The notes beneath the pieces were generated by a model. The model saw nothing but the letters and a program-made list of their open reading frames with translations, ran no database searches and was not told the DNA's origin. 64,000 bases of DNA from the NCBI GenBank assembly GCA_947168565.1, contig CAMVMM010000006.1, positions 1 through 64,000 of the forward strand, given 5' to 3'. Each line of letters begins with the position of its first letter. Within the stretch, counting starts at the first letter, position 1. This DNA is from an uncultured Clostridia bacterium (GTDB lineage Bacteria; Bacillota; Clostridia; Christensenellales; CAG-138). The translations under genes were made by a program, and so were the position numbers. Of this stretch, positions 23,654-30,600 are shown piece after piece.

Positions 23654-24157
23654 TCATGCAAGGTTCAGCGCCTTTTCCGTGCGCTCGATTACATAGGATT
23701 TGCAGTTCCACCAGCCAAAGTGATCGTAATAAAAGCGCAGATAGGGCACGCCCTCGTTTTTGCAGCGCCAGCGGAGCATCTGCGCGCTCGATTTTTCGCT
23801 CATCAGCTCCACCACCAGCACCTTTTGTGCGCCGTTCATGAAGGTGAACACGGTCGCGGGGCGGTTCTTCGCCTCCTCCACCGTGAGAGCGTAGCCGGAA
23901 AAATTCTCGCGGAAAATGCGCTCAAAGTATTCGCGGTATGAAAGGCCGGAGTTGTATTGGTTGTATTCCTCCGGAACCCTGGTCCAGTAGGAATCCTCCG
24001 GAACGTAAACCGCCTCCGCCTGCAGCTCGGCATTCTGCGCATCTGCCTGCGCGCCGTTTGGTGCGTTTTCAAGCGCGTTCGCCGCGTTTTCAATTTCCTG
24101 CTTCGCCTTTTCGGCGGCGGCTTTGATAGTGCCTAAAAGCTTATCCAGTATTCCCAT
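23654..24157 (-). CDS. Conserved-looking protein of unknown function, 167 aa
   Basis: The N-terminal 35 residues form a charged, alanine-rich amphipathic helix (LLGTIKAAAEKAKQEIENAANALENA). A flexible linker and a globular C-terminal domain of about 110 residues with many aromatics follow. The stretch VFTFMNGAQKVLVVELMSEKSSAQMLRWRCKNEG has the beta-hairpin plus helix look of a nuclease-like or ligand-binding fold, but no catalytic set can be assigned. An AAAGGAGGTG ribosome site and a promoter at 24178-24206 support expression. I do not recognise the family. Confidence 0.75.
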   Translation of the reverse strand: MGILDKLLGTIKAAAEKAKQEIENAANALENAPNGAQADAQNAELQAEAVYVPEDSYWTRVPEEYNQYNSGLSYREYFERIFRENFSGYALTVEEAKNRPATVFTFMNGAQKVLVVELMSEKSSAQMLRWRCKNEGVPYLRFYYDHFGWWNCKSYVIERTEKALNLA

Positions 24158-24177
24158 AAGAACACCTCCTTTTTTAT

Positions 24178-24206
24178 ATTATATCATCAATTAAAATATA
24201 TTTCAA
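24178..24206 (-). promoter_or_regulatory. Promoter of the 167-aa protein gene
   Basis: On the minus strand, TTGAAA, a 17-bp spacer and TATAAT lie about 20 bp upstream of the ATG, giving a very short leader. Confidence 0.75.
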
Positions 24207-24322
24207 TGCACTCCGCAAATTTTTTTCTTGAAATTATTGAGATTTTCACTAAAAAAACGCCCTCAAACGCGCCCCAAACGCCCAAGCTCATGCGCAATTA
24301 AACTAATATACCGAAATAAGGC

Positions 24323-24351
24323 TTGACAAAACCGCTTTTTTGCGCTAAAAT
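24323..24351 (+). promoter_or_regulatory. Promoter of tRNA-Arg
   Basis: TTGACA, a 17-bp spacer and TAAAAT end 23 bp before the mature tRNA 5' end. Confidence 0.8.
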
Positions 24352-24374
24352 AGCAAAGCACTTTGAAATTGGAT

Positions 24375-24450
24375 GCGCCCATAGCTCAGCGGATAGAGTG
24401 CCCGGCTACGAACCGGTAGGTCGCAGGTTCAAATCCTGCTGGGCGCGCCA
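24375..24450 (+). tRNA. tRNA-Arg(ACG), CCA encoded
   Basis: The 76-nt cloverleaf has acceptor arms GCGCCCA and TGGGCGC, the D-stem GCTC/GAGT, the anticodon loop CTACGAA with anticodon ACG, and the T-arm GCAGGTTCAAATCCTGC. The discriminator G and CCA are encoded. The anticodon stem has one C-U mismatch at its outer pair (27-43). A34 would be read as inosine after TadA editing. The tRNA is followed at once by a terminator and an AT-rich gene island, a common integration site for mobile DNA. Confidence 0.97.
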
Positions 24451-24452
24451 TG

Positions 24453-24495
24453 AATAGGATTGCTATTTTAACAAGATAGCAATCCTATTGTTTTT
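24453..24495 (+). terminator. tRNA terminator
   Basis: A 14-bp stem (24453-24466 with 24476-24489) is followed by TTG and six T residues, starting two bases after the tRNA CCA. Confidence 0.9.
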
Positions 24496-24569
24496 TCTTC
24501 TATAGTGATGTATAATATTCTTGAAAGAATCATTGTTACTCTTTCAGTGATATATTAGGAAAGAATCAA

Positions 24570-25052
24570 ATGCTGTACTCAAAGAAAATGCTTCACATTA
24601 CAGAAACAGCACTAGAGATGCTTGAAGTGGTGGAAGATCGAGATCAAGTTGAGGTCCTTTGGCTTGCCGCAATTACAAGTTTGCGGGCTGTTGGTCATGT
24701 TTTGGATAAAACTGACAAACAAAACAACCCTCAATTGGCTCCGGTTATAGATCAATGGTGGCGGGAGCTAAAGGCTAGCAAAACAAACGGAGAAAACGGG
24801 ATATTCCATGATTTTATCGATGCAGAACGAAATGATACCATAAAAAAGTTTTGCCTTCATTATAGTGACGACCCACAAAATGTTATAGTTTTTCAGAAAT
24901 CTGATAAGGGAACTACTGCTCATGAATTTGTTTTGGACGATTTGCTTTTTATCCCTATTAAAGACGGTCCATTCACGGGTGAGGATATTAGAGATATGAT
25001 TGCTGAATCTATCAAATGGTGGAGGCAACAGTTTATGCAAATGGATCTTTGA
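24570..25052 (+). CDS. Unknown protein of the tRNA-linked island, 160 aa
   Basis: This AT-rich gene differs clearly from the GC-rich chromosome around it. The predicted protein is soluble and mostly helical. The first half has a long helix pair (ETALEMLEVVEDRDQVEVLWLAAITSLRAVGHVLDKTD), followed by a QLAPVIDQWWRELK segment and a mixed second half ending in IKWWRQQFMQMDL. The paired-helix beginning is somewhat HEPN-like, but no catalytic motif is certain. The ATG follows AGGAAAGA. Its stop lies 2 bp before the next start, so the two genes form a coupled pair. Confidence 0.75.
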   Translation: MLYSKKMLHITETALEMLEVVEDRDQVEVLWLAAITSLRAVGHVLDKTDKQNNPQLAPVIDQWWRELKASKTNGENGIFHDFIDAERNDTIKKFCLHYSDDPQNVIVFQKSDKGTTAHEFVLDDLLFIPIKDGPFTGEDIRDMIAESIKWWRQQFMQMDL

Positions 25053-25054
25053 TC

Positions 25055-27013
25055 ATGGTAACCAGTATGAGAATAGTCAAATATGAAGACAGTTTAGAAT
25101 TCAAATATCCACATCTTGCAAAAGAATGGCATCCTATTCTTAATGGTGGGTTGCTACCGAAGGATTATACTTCGGGCTCAAACAAAAAGGTGTGGTGGAT
25201 TTGTAGTCAGGGACATGAATACCTTGCTATGATTTCAAAGAGAACTTATAGAGGACAAGGGTGCCCATATTGCGCTAATGTAAAAGTGCTTTCTGGGTTT
25301 AATGATTTAGCAACAACTCATCCATGGCTACTATCCTTCTGGGACAACAAAAAGAATAGTGAAGAAAATATCACGCCAGAATACATTCTTGCAGGGACAG
25401 ACAAAAAGGCATGGTGGCTTTGCGAAAAAGGGCATAGCTATCAAATGCGAATTGCAAGCAAATCAAGAGGTGCAGGTTGTCCGGTCTGTTCAAGCCAAAT
25501 AATCACGAAAGACAATTGCTTAGCAACTACAGATCCCGAACTTGCGCTGGAATGGCATCCAACAAAAAACGGAAACCTTACTCCTTACGATGTAATGCGT
25601 GGTTCCCACCAAAAGGTGTGGTGGATTTGCAAGCAAGGACATGAATGGCAAGCTCAACCATATAGCAGACAGGTTCACGGCTGTCCCATATGCGATTCAG
25701 AAAAGAGGACTTCTTTTCCAGAACAAGCGATTAGCTTTTATCTGAGCAAATTGTTTGATGTTGTCAGCAGAGGAAAAATAGGAGGCTTCGAGGCTGATAT
25801 TTATTGTCCCTCTCTTAAAGTTGCTATTGAATATGATGGTGAGCATTATCATTCTTCAACAGCAAGTCAAAGCCGAGAGGAAAGAAAGAATCGATTTTTC
25901 ACTGAGACCGGGATCTTGCTATTTAGGATAAAGGAAACAAAAATAAAAACACCGTTTGATTGCCATCAAACTGCATACGGCTATGTTATATGTGTGACAT
26001 ATTCACAAGACTATTCTTTTGTTCGTGATGTAGTGGAGACTATCCTTGAAGCTATAAATTTTAAGTTTAGTACATGCTACAGCCTGGATATTAATATTCA
26101 TCGAGATAAAGTTGCCATTTTAGAACGTTTTGCGCAACAGAAAGACGAGGATAGTTTTCTAAAGCAAAAACCACTTGGTGCAAAGAAGTGGGATTATAAG
26201 AAAAACGGTGACATTGATTTAGGATTGTTACCAAAGACTTCAAAGAAAAAGTATTGGTGGAAATGCCCAACATGCGGATATGAGTGGTTCGGTTCTCTTG
26301 ATAATGTGGTGAATTCTATGACTTGTAACAAGTGTTCACGGCAAATAAAAACAGAATATAATACCGCTCCTGAAATACATATGGATTCGTCAACGGCTTT
26401 CAGGGTACTCCCAACTAATCTACAGACAGAAAACCCTGATTTAGCGAGCCAATGGCATCCGACGAAGAATGGCTTTTTCAAACCCGTACATGTTTCTCCA
26501 AAGTCAGGAAAACGAGTGTGGTGGCTTTGTCCTAAATGCGGAAATGAATGGACACAGATAATTAAAACAAGGAACAACGGAAAAACAGCTAGGATGTGTC
26601 CCGTTTGTGCAAACAATCAAAAAGATAAATCTGCTGATAATCTTGCTGAGTTCCTACCCATCCTCTTTAAGGAGTGGCATACAATAAAGAATGGGACGAA
26701 AACACTAACCGATTATACTCCTGGCTCTAGTGTGAGGGCATGGTGGACATGTTCAAAATGCGGAACTGAATTCATTTGCCCGATTAAATCGCGCAAGAAT
26801 GGAGGTGGATGTCCCTTCTGTGGAAGGAAAAGCACTATATCTTCATTACAGAAAAAAGTAAGAAATGTTAGTACAAATGAGGTGTTTGATTCAGTCACAA
26901 GAGCTGCAGAAAGCTGTGGAATACACCGGACTGCTATTAGTAATTGCTTAAGAGGAATAACAAAAACAGCAGGCGGATATGTTTGGCAGTATGTTGAAAG
27001 TGAAACTGATTAG
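25055..27013 (+). CDS. Zinc-ribbon repeat / nuclease-like / NUMOD1 protein
   Basis: This is a 652-residue product from the ATG at 25055; an in-frame ATG at 25016 would overlap the upstream gene by 37 bp. Three DUF4379-type zinc-ribbon repeats come first (about 19-77, 85-153, 155-219), each with EWHPxKNG...VWWxCxxGHEW...GCPxC. A Vsr/DUF559-like nuclease segment (about 221-335) follows, with FEADIYCPSLKVAIEYDGEHYH carrying E246, D248, E259, D261 and H264, then LLFRIKET. Three more zinc ribbons (about 367-430, 455-520, 530-590) are of the CPxCG...CxxC type. A C-terminal NUMOD1-like DNA-binding motif (about 600-650: NVSTNEVFDSVTRAAESCGIHRTAISNCLRG) ends the protein. It is likely a DNA-targeting endonuclease, mobile or defensive. 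Confidence 0.88.
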   Translation: MVTSMRIVKYEDSLEFKYPHLAKEWHPILNGGLLPKDYTSGSNKKVWWICSQGHEYLAMISKRTYRGQGCPYCANVKVLSGFNDLATTHPWLLSFWDNKKNSEENITPEYILAGTDKKAWWLCEKGHSYQMRIASKSRGAGCPVCSSQIITKDNCLATTDPELALEWHPTKNGNLTPYDVMRGSHQKVWWICKQGHEWQAQPYSRQVHGCPICDSEKRTSFPEQAISFYLSKLFDVVSRGKIGGFEADIYCPSLKVAIEYDGEHYHSSTASQSREERKNRFFTETGILLFRIKETKIKTPFDCHQTAYGYVICVTYSQDYSFVRDVVETILEAINFKFSTCYSLDINIHRDKVAILERFAQQKDEDSFLKQKPLGAKKWDYKKNGDIDLGLLPKTSKKKYWWKCPTCGYEWFGSLDNVVNSMTCNKCSRQIKTEYNTAPEIHMDSSTAFRVLPTNLQTENPDLASQWHPTKNGFFKPVHVSPKSGKRVWWLCPKCGNEWTQIIKTRNNGKTARMCPVCANNQKDKSADNLAEFLPILFKEWHTIKNGTKTLTDYTPGSSVRAWWTCSKCGTEFICPIKSRKNGGGCPFCGRKSTISSLQKKVRNVSTNEVFDSVTRAAESCGIHRTAISNCLRGITKTAGGYVWQYVESETD

Positions 27014-27083
27014 ACATTACGAATTAGCGTTACGAGATTTAACGATAACCCCGATTTTGTTACAATAGCAATCTTTAGCCATG

Positions 27084-27112
27084 AAAAAAGCACGCGAAAG
27101 CGTGTTTTTTTT
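27084..27112 (+). terminator. Terminator of the island genes, start of array element 1
   Basis: CACGC-GAAA-GCGTG is flanked by six A residues on the left and eight T residues on the right, a classic GNRA-loop terminator. The mirrored hairpin array begins right after it. Confidence 0.85.
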
Positions 27113-27116
27113 AATG

Positions 27117-27350
27117 ATATTTGCCCTGCCGGGCAAATGATGCGTCCTTCGGACATGATGCCGCTTCGCTGATTAGGCGCGCCTTCGGCGCATTGGCAAA
27201 CATAGCATCATTGCGAGCAAAGCGAGCAGCATCATTCCCGAGCGAAGCGAATAAACACCATAAGCCGCCGATGGCGGCGGCATCATTTGATCAAAGCCCA
27301 GCTTCATTCTTGAAGCGATTTGCTTTTGCGGACTTCGCGGGAGTTCAACT
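27117..27350. repeat. Mirrored hairpin array 1 (ATGATG/CATCAT spacers)
   Basis: Short hairpins are strung together: ATTTGCCC/GGGCAAAT (27119-27138), GTCC-TTC-GGAC (27144-27154), GCGCC-TTC-GGCGC (27179-27191), GCCGCC-GAT-GGCGGC (27264-27278) and GCTTCA/TGAAGC (27301-27316). Spacers in the left half are ATGATG (27137, 27155); spacers in the right half are its complement CATCAT (27206, 27230, 27281). The whole array could therefore also fold as one branched palindrome. A tail motif (CTTTTGCGG-CTTCGCG...GTTCAACT, 27323-27350) is shared with array 2. No coding frame is credible. Confidence 0.85.
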
Positions 27351-27356
27351 TCACAC

Positions 27357-27439
27357 GTAAAAATCCAAAAAATCTTTTTCGGTTGGATAACACATAGCGA
27401 GCATTGATAACGGATTTGATCAATGCTCGCTTTTGTTTT
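27357..27439 (+). repeat. Array boundary motif plus terminator, copy 1
   Basis: AAAAAATCTTTTTCGG, then GGATAACAC, then a 13-bp hairpin (27396-27408 with 27419-27431) and a T-rich tail. The same order recurs at 28342-28403 and 28640-28698. Confidence 0.75.
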
Positions 27440-27516
27440 GCTTATTCACGGTGTGCGTTTGGTACGAATAGGGTTATTGAATCTTGATTTAAACTCTGCT
27501 ATATGGTTTGGTGCAG

Positions 27517-28287
27517 TCAGTATTCTTCGAGGATATAGGCTGTGCCGAAGTCATGGTATCCAATCGACAGAGCAAGACGGTATGAGCCGATGTTGTCGAA
27601 GTCGCATTCCCATTGAGGACATATGCCCGATTCAATGAGATGCTTGGCGGAAAGTGCGGCTGCGCGTTTTCCGAAGCCATGCCCTCTCCGGCTTTCAAGA
27701 GTCATTATGCCTGTGTGCTGAACCTTGCCATGCATATATGGCACATCGGGTGCATCGCAGACTGAAACGAGTCGTCCGGCATCGAAACAACCTGTGAACA
27801 AACCTTGTTCGGCTTTCTCACAGAAGTATTCATTTAGCCAGCCGTCAGGATCGGCATCGGGCTGCGTTTCGCGGAAAAAACTCTCATATATGGGATAATC
27901 AGCAGGTTCAAGCAGCCTTGCGCTGCCGGTATCCGATATCTTTTCTCCATTGAAAACAAACAGCCGCATCTTCCGTAAGCGGAATTGCTTCTGTGCAGCT
28001 GTGATCAGCTCTTCGCCGGTGACTTCACCGAGGCTGTCGAAAAAGCCGCTGTGCTTCGGTGAGTATGCCGCAACAGTTCTGCCGCTGCAAAGATCAATGA
28101 TATAGATCGTATATTTGCAGCCAAATCCGGGAAGGACTTCATCACGCTCGGACGAACAGACTAAACTGACCCCGCTTTTGATGCTTGAAAGATCGACGCA
28201 CGCAAAGTGCGAGTAAAATTCAAGCGTCAGCCTTTGTATTTGCTCCGCCGATAGGGGAAGATTTACAGTATTCTTTGTATCGCACAT
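27517..28287 (-). CDS. GNAT-like acetyltransferase with N-terminal extension
   Basis: This 256-residue protein has an N-terminal alpha/beta region of about 115 residues, unassigned, followed by a GNAT domain. That domain has ARLLEPADYPIYESFF near residue 123, HGKVQHTGIMTLESRRGHGFGKRAAALSAKHLIESG near residues 188-223 with the acetyl-CoA loop RRGHGFG, and CDFDNIGSYRLALSIGYHDFG near residue 230. The start at 28287 is preferred, with GAGGTG 9 bp upstream; an in-frame GTG at 28296 overlaps that site. It stands alone between the two hairpin arrays, on the opposite strand to the island genes. Confidence 0.82.
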   Translation of the reverse strand: MCDTKNTVNLPLSAEQIQRLTLEFYSHFACVDLSSIKSGVSLVCSSERDEVLPGFGCKYTIYIIDLCSGRTVAAYSPKHSGFFDSLGEVTGEELITAAQKQFRLRKMRLFVFNGEKISDTGSARLLEPADYPIYESFFRETQPDADPDGWLNEYFCEKAEQGLFTGCFDAGRLVSVCDAPDVPYMHGKVQHTGIMTLESRRGHGFGKRAAALSAKHLIESGICPQWECDFDNIGSYRLALSIGYHDFGTAYILEEY

Positions 28288-28341
28288 ATTGTTCACCTCA
28301 TCGGCAGTATTATAGCAAAAGGAGAGAAAAGAAACAAGTTC

Positions 28342-28403
28342 CCAAAAATCTTTTTAGGTAAGATAACACAAGAAAACAGCAAGTCGCAAGACTTGCTGTT
28401 TTC
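28342..28403 (+). repeat. Array boundary motif plus terminator, copy 2
   Basis: CCAAAAATCTTTTTAGG and AGATAACACA are followed by a 14-bp hairpin with a GCAA loop (28372-28385 with 28390-28403). The motif matches copy 1 in order and wording. Confidence 0.75.
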
Positions 28404-28411
28404 AATTAAAT

Positions 28412-28623
28412 CCGTCCTTTCGGACGGGTGAAATCCACCTTCGGTGGGTGAAACCACTTCGTGATGAAATCCTGCTTCGCAGGATGACGGATTTGATTTC
28501 ACCGTGAGCGCAGCGAACGATTTCACCAATGGCGTAAGCCTTTGATTTCACCGCGCCGCAAGCGCGATTTCATCTTTGATAAGCGGCACTACCACACTTT
28601 TGCGGCTTTGCGAGGGTTCAACT
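28412..28623. repeat. Mirrored hairpin array 2 (GTGAAAT/ATTTCAC spacers)
   Basis: Hairpins in order are CCGTCC/GGACGG (28412-28427), CCACC-TTC-GGTGG (28435-28447), CAC-TTC-GTG (28455-28463), CCTGC-TTC-GCAGG (28471-28483), GGC-GTAA-GCC (28531-28540) and CGCGC/GCGCG (28552-28566). Left-half spacers read GTGAAAT or ATGAAAT (28428, 28448, 28464). Right-half spacers read GATTTCAC or GATTTCAT (28495, 28519, 28544, 28566), the exact complement. The tail CTTTTGCGGCTTTGCGAGGGTTCAACT-like motif (28597-28623) matches array 1. No gene is visible in 28288-28924. Confidence 0.88.
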
Positions 28624-28639
28624 CCTAATGAAAAAGCTG

Positions 28640-28702
28640 TAAAAAATCCTTTTTGGCAGAATAAGCCATGCTGACAGAATGCCATAGGTATTCTGTTTTT
28701 TT
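28640..28702 (+). repeat. Array boundary motif plus terminator, copy 3
   Basis: AAAAAATCCTTTTTGG and AGAATAAGCC are followed by ACAGAAT/ATTCTGT (28674-28680 with 28690-28696) and a run of T. It closes array element 2. Confidence 0.7.
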
Positions 28703-28766
28703 GCATCCTATGCCGGCACAATGCCCTCAACGTGTCAATATTGCTTTCCCGATCGCCGCAAAGCTA

Positions 28767-28866
28767 ATCTTCTGCCGCGCGGGGCTTGTAATGCCGTGCG
28801 CTTCCCATGCTTATTGCCCGCTTATTCTCTCGCTGCATCTTCTGCCGCGCGGGGCTTGTAATGCCG
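28767..28866 (+). repeat. 30-bp direct repeat, 70-bp period, ahead of the kinase gene
   Basis: ATCTTCTGCCGCGCGGGGCT plus ten further bases is identical at 28767-28796 and 28837-28866. The second copy supplies the -35 box of the promoter at 28856-28884. Confidence 0.9.
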
Positions 28867-28884
28867 AGCGATTTCGGATATAAT
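28856..28884 (+). promoter_or_regulatory. Promoter of the nucleoside-kinase-like gene
   Basis: TTGTAA (inside the second direct repeat), a 17-bp spacer and TATAAT lie 40 bp before the start codon. The first repeat copy has the same -35 but no good -10. Confidence 0.65.
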
Positions 28885-28924
28885 TTGAGTATGATTTATA
28901 GAATAACCCAAGGGGAGAGCGATA

Positions 28925-30586
28925 ATGACGATAACTGTAAATAATAAGAAATGCGAACTTGTTTCGGGCAAAACCATACTGGAGTATGCCCGCGAGCTGG
29001 GGCTGGACAGCACCGAGCCCGCTTCAAGGCCGCTTGCCGCCATGATCGGCGGGCAGATATTCAACCTGGGCTATGCGCCAAAGCACGAGTGCGAGGTGCG
29101 GCTTATCGATTATTCAAGCGAGATGGGCAGGCGCGTGTACGATCACAGCCTGGAATTCATCCTCATGCTTGCCATGCGCAGGCTTTTCCCGAATCGCCGC
29201 GCACTGGTGCAGTATCCGCTCGGCGAGGGCGTGTATATACATATCAGGGGCGGCGAATTCACGGATGAGGACGTGCGGCTGCTTAAAGCGGAGATGCACG
29301 CCATTGCGAACAGCGGCTATCGCTTCATCAGGCGCAGGCTGAATATAGACGAGGCGCTCGAGTTTTTTGAAAAGGACGGGCAAAAGGATAAGGTGGAGCT
29401 GCTGAAATGGCGCAGATTCAATTATTTCGACACCTATTCCTGCCCCGAATACAGCTCCTATATGGATTATTATTACGGCGAGCTTACGCCGGATTCAAGC
29501 TATATCAAGGTTTTTGATATCCACAGGCTTGAGGGCGCGCTGGTGCTGCTGCTGCCCTCGCGCTCCGATCCCGCGCTCAGCGCGAAATACGAGCCGAGTC
29601 CGCGCATGCTCTCGGTGTTTGAGCAGACGGACGAGTGGGGCAGGCTTATGAAGGCCTCCACGGTCTGCGAGCTGAACCGCCGCGTGGAGGATGGCTCCAT
29701 ACGGGAGCTTGTGCGCATAAATGAAGCGCTGCACGAGAAGAATTACAGCCGCATCGCGGATGAGATAATCAAAAAGGGCGCAAAGGCCGTGATGATCGCT
29801 GGCCCATCATCATCCGGCAAAACCACCTCCGCAAACAGGATCGCCACGCAGCTTCGGGCGGACGGGCTGGACCCCGTGATGCTTTCGCTGGACGATTATT
29901 ATATCGACCGCGACAAGCTGGAGCGCGATGAAAACGGAGAGCTGGATCTTGAGCGGGTGGACGCGCTGGACACCGCAAGGTTTGCGAGCGACCTTCGCAT
30001 CCTGCTTTCCGGCGGCGAGGCGGAGATACCGCATTTCAGCTTCATCACCCATAAGCGCGAGGGCTATACCCCGCTGAAGCTTTTAAAGGATCAGCCCCTC
30101 ATCATAGAGGGCATACACGGGCTCAATCCCGTGATGCTGGGCGATATAGACCCGAGCAGCGTTTTCCGCCTCTACGTTTCCGCGCTGCCCACCATCAATA
30201 TAGACGACCATAACCGCATCCACACCTCCGATCTGCGCCTTTTGAGGCGACTTGTGCGCGACCATGCGAACAGGGGCGCAAGCATGGAGCACACCATCGG
30301 CATGTGGCCGAGCGTGCGAAGGGGCGAAGCGCGCTGGATCTTCCCCTATCAGGAAAATGCGGACAGAATAATAAACACCACGCTGCACTATGAGCTTGCC
30401 GTGATGAAAAAATACATATACCCGCTGCTGCTCGATGTGCCGCCGGAGAGCGTGCATTACTGCGCGGCAAGGGCGATAGTGAAGTTTTTAAACTACGTGC
30501 TTGAGGCGGATATTGAGGACGAGATCCCCCCCACCTCGGTGATAAGGGAGTTCATCGGCGGAAACACCTTTTACCGCAAGGACTGA
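28925..30586 (+). CDS. TGS-domain nucleoside kinase (uridine kinase-like)
   Basis: This 553-residue protein has an N-terminal TGS/ThrRS-like region (MTITVNNKKCELVSGKTILEYA and on, about 1-60), a ThrRS second-domain-like part with IDYSSEMGRRVYDHSLEFI, and a C-terminal P-loop kinase domain. The Walker A motif is GPSSSGKTTSA near residue 294, followed by LSLDDYYIDRD near residue 320, DTARFASDLRILLSGGEAEIPHFSFITHKR and IIEGIHGLNP. The combination is typical of clostridial proteins named nucleoside kinase. Which nucleoside is phosphorylated is unknown. The ribosome site is AAGGGGAGA. Confidence 0.88.
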   Translation: MTITVNNKKCELVSGKTILEYARELGLDSTEPASRPLAAMIGGQIFNLGYAPKHECEVRLIDYSSEMGRRVYDHSLEFILMLAMRRLFPNRRALVQYPLGEGVYIHIRGGEFTDEDVRLLKAEMHAIANSGYRFIRRRLNIDEALEFFEKDGQKDKVELLKWRRFNYFDTYSCPEYSSYMDYYYGELTPDSSYIKVFDIHRLEGALVLLLPSRSDPALSAKYEPSPRMLSVFEQTDEWGRLMKASTVCELNRRVEDGSIRELVRINEALHEKNYSRIADEIIKKGAKAVMIAGPSSSGKTTSANRIATQLRADGLDPVMLSLDDYYIDRDKLERDENGELDLERVDALDTARFASDLRILLSGGEAEIPHFSFITHKREGYTPLKLLKDQPLIIEGIHGLNPVMLGDIDPSSVFRLYVSALPTINIDDHNRIHTSDLRLLRRLVRDHANRGASMEHTIGMWPSVRRGEARWIFPYQENADRIINTTLHYELAVMKKYIYPLLLDVPPESVHYCAARAIVKFLNYVLEADIEDEIPPTSVIREFIGGNTFYRKD

Positions 30587-30600
30587 TCGGCGCCGACGGA

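Noticed and set aside
25016..25054. Earlier ATG for the zinc-ribbon/nuclease gene
   Set aside because: It would overlap the upstream gene by 37 bp. The start at 25055 lies 2 bp after the upstream stop and fits translational coupling.
24440..27075. Direct-repeat att sites of an integrated island at tRNA-Arg
   Set aside because: No repeat of the tRNA 3' end occurs downstream. The only shared word is ATAGCAATC (about 24476 and 27066), too short to claim an att site, and no integrase gene is present.
27117..28623. CRISPR array
   Set aside because: The repeated words are only 6-8 bp, the segments between them are self-complementary hairpins rather than unique spacers, orientation flips in the middle, and no cas gene is nearby.
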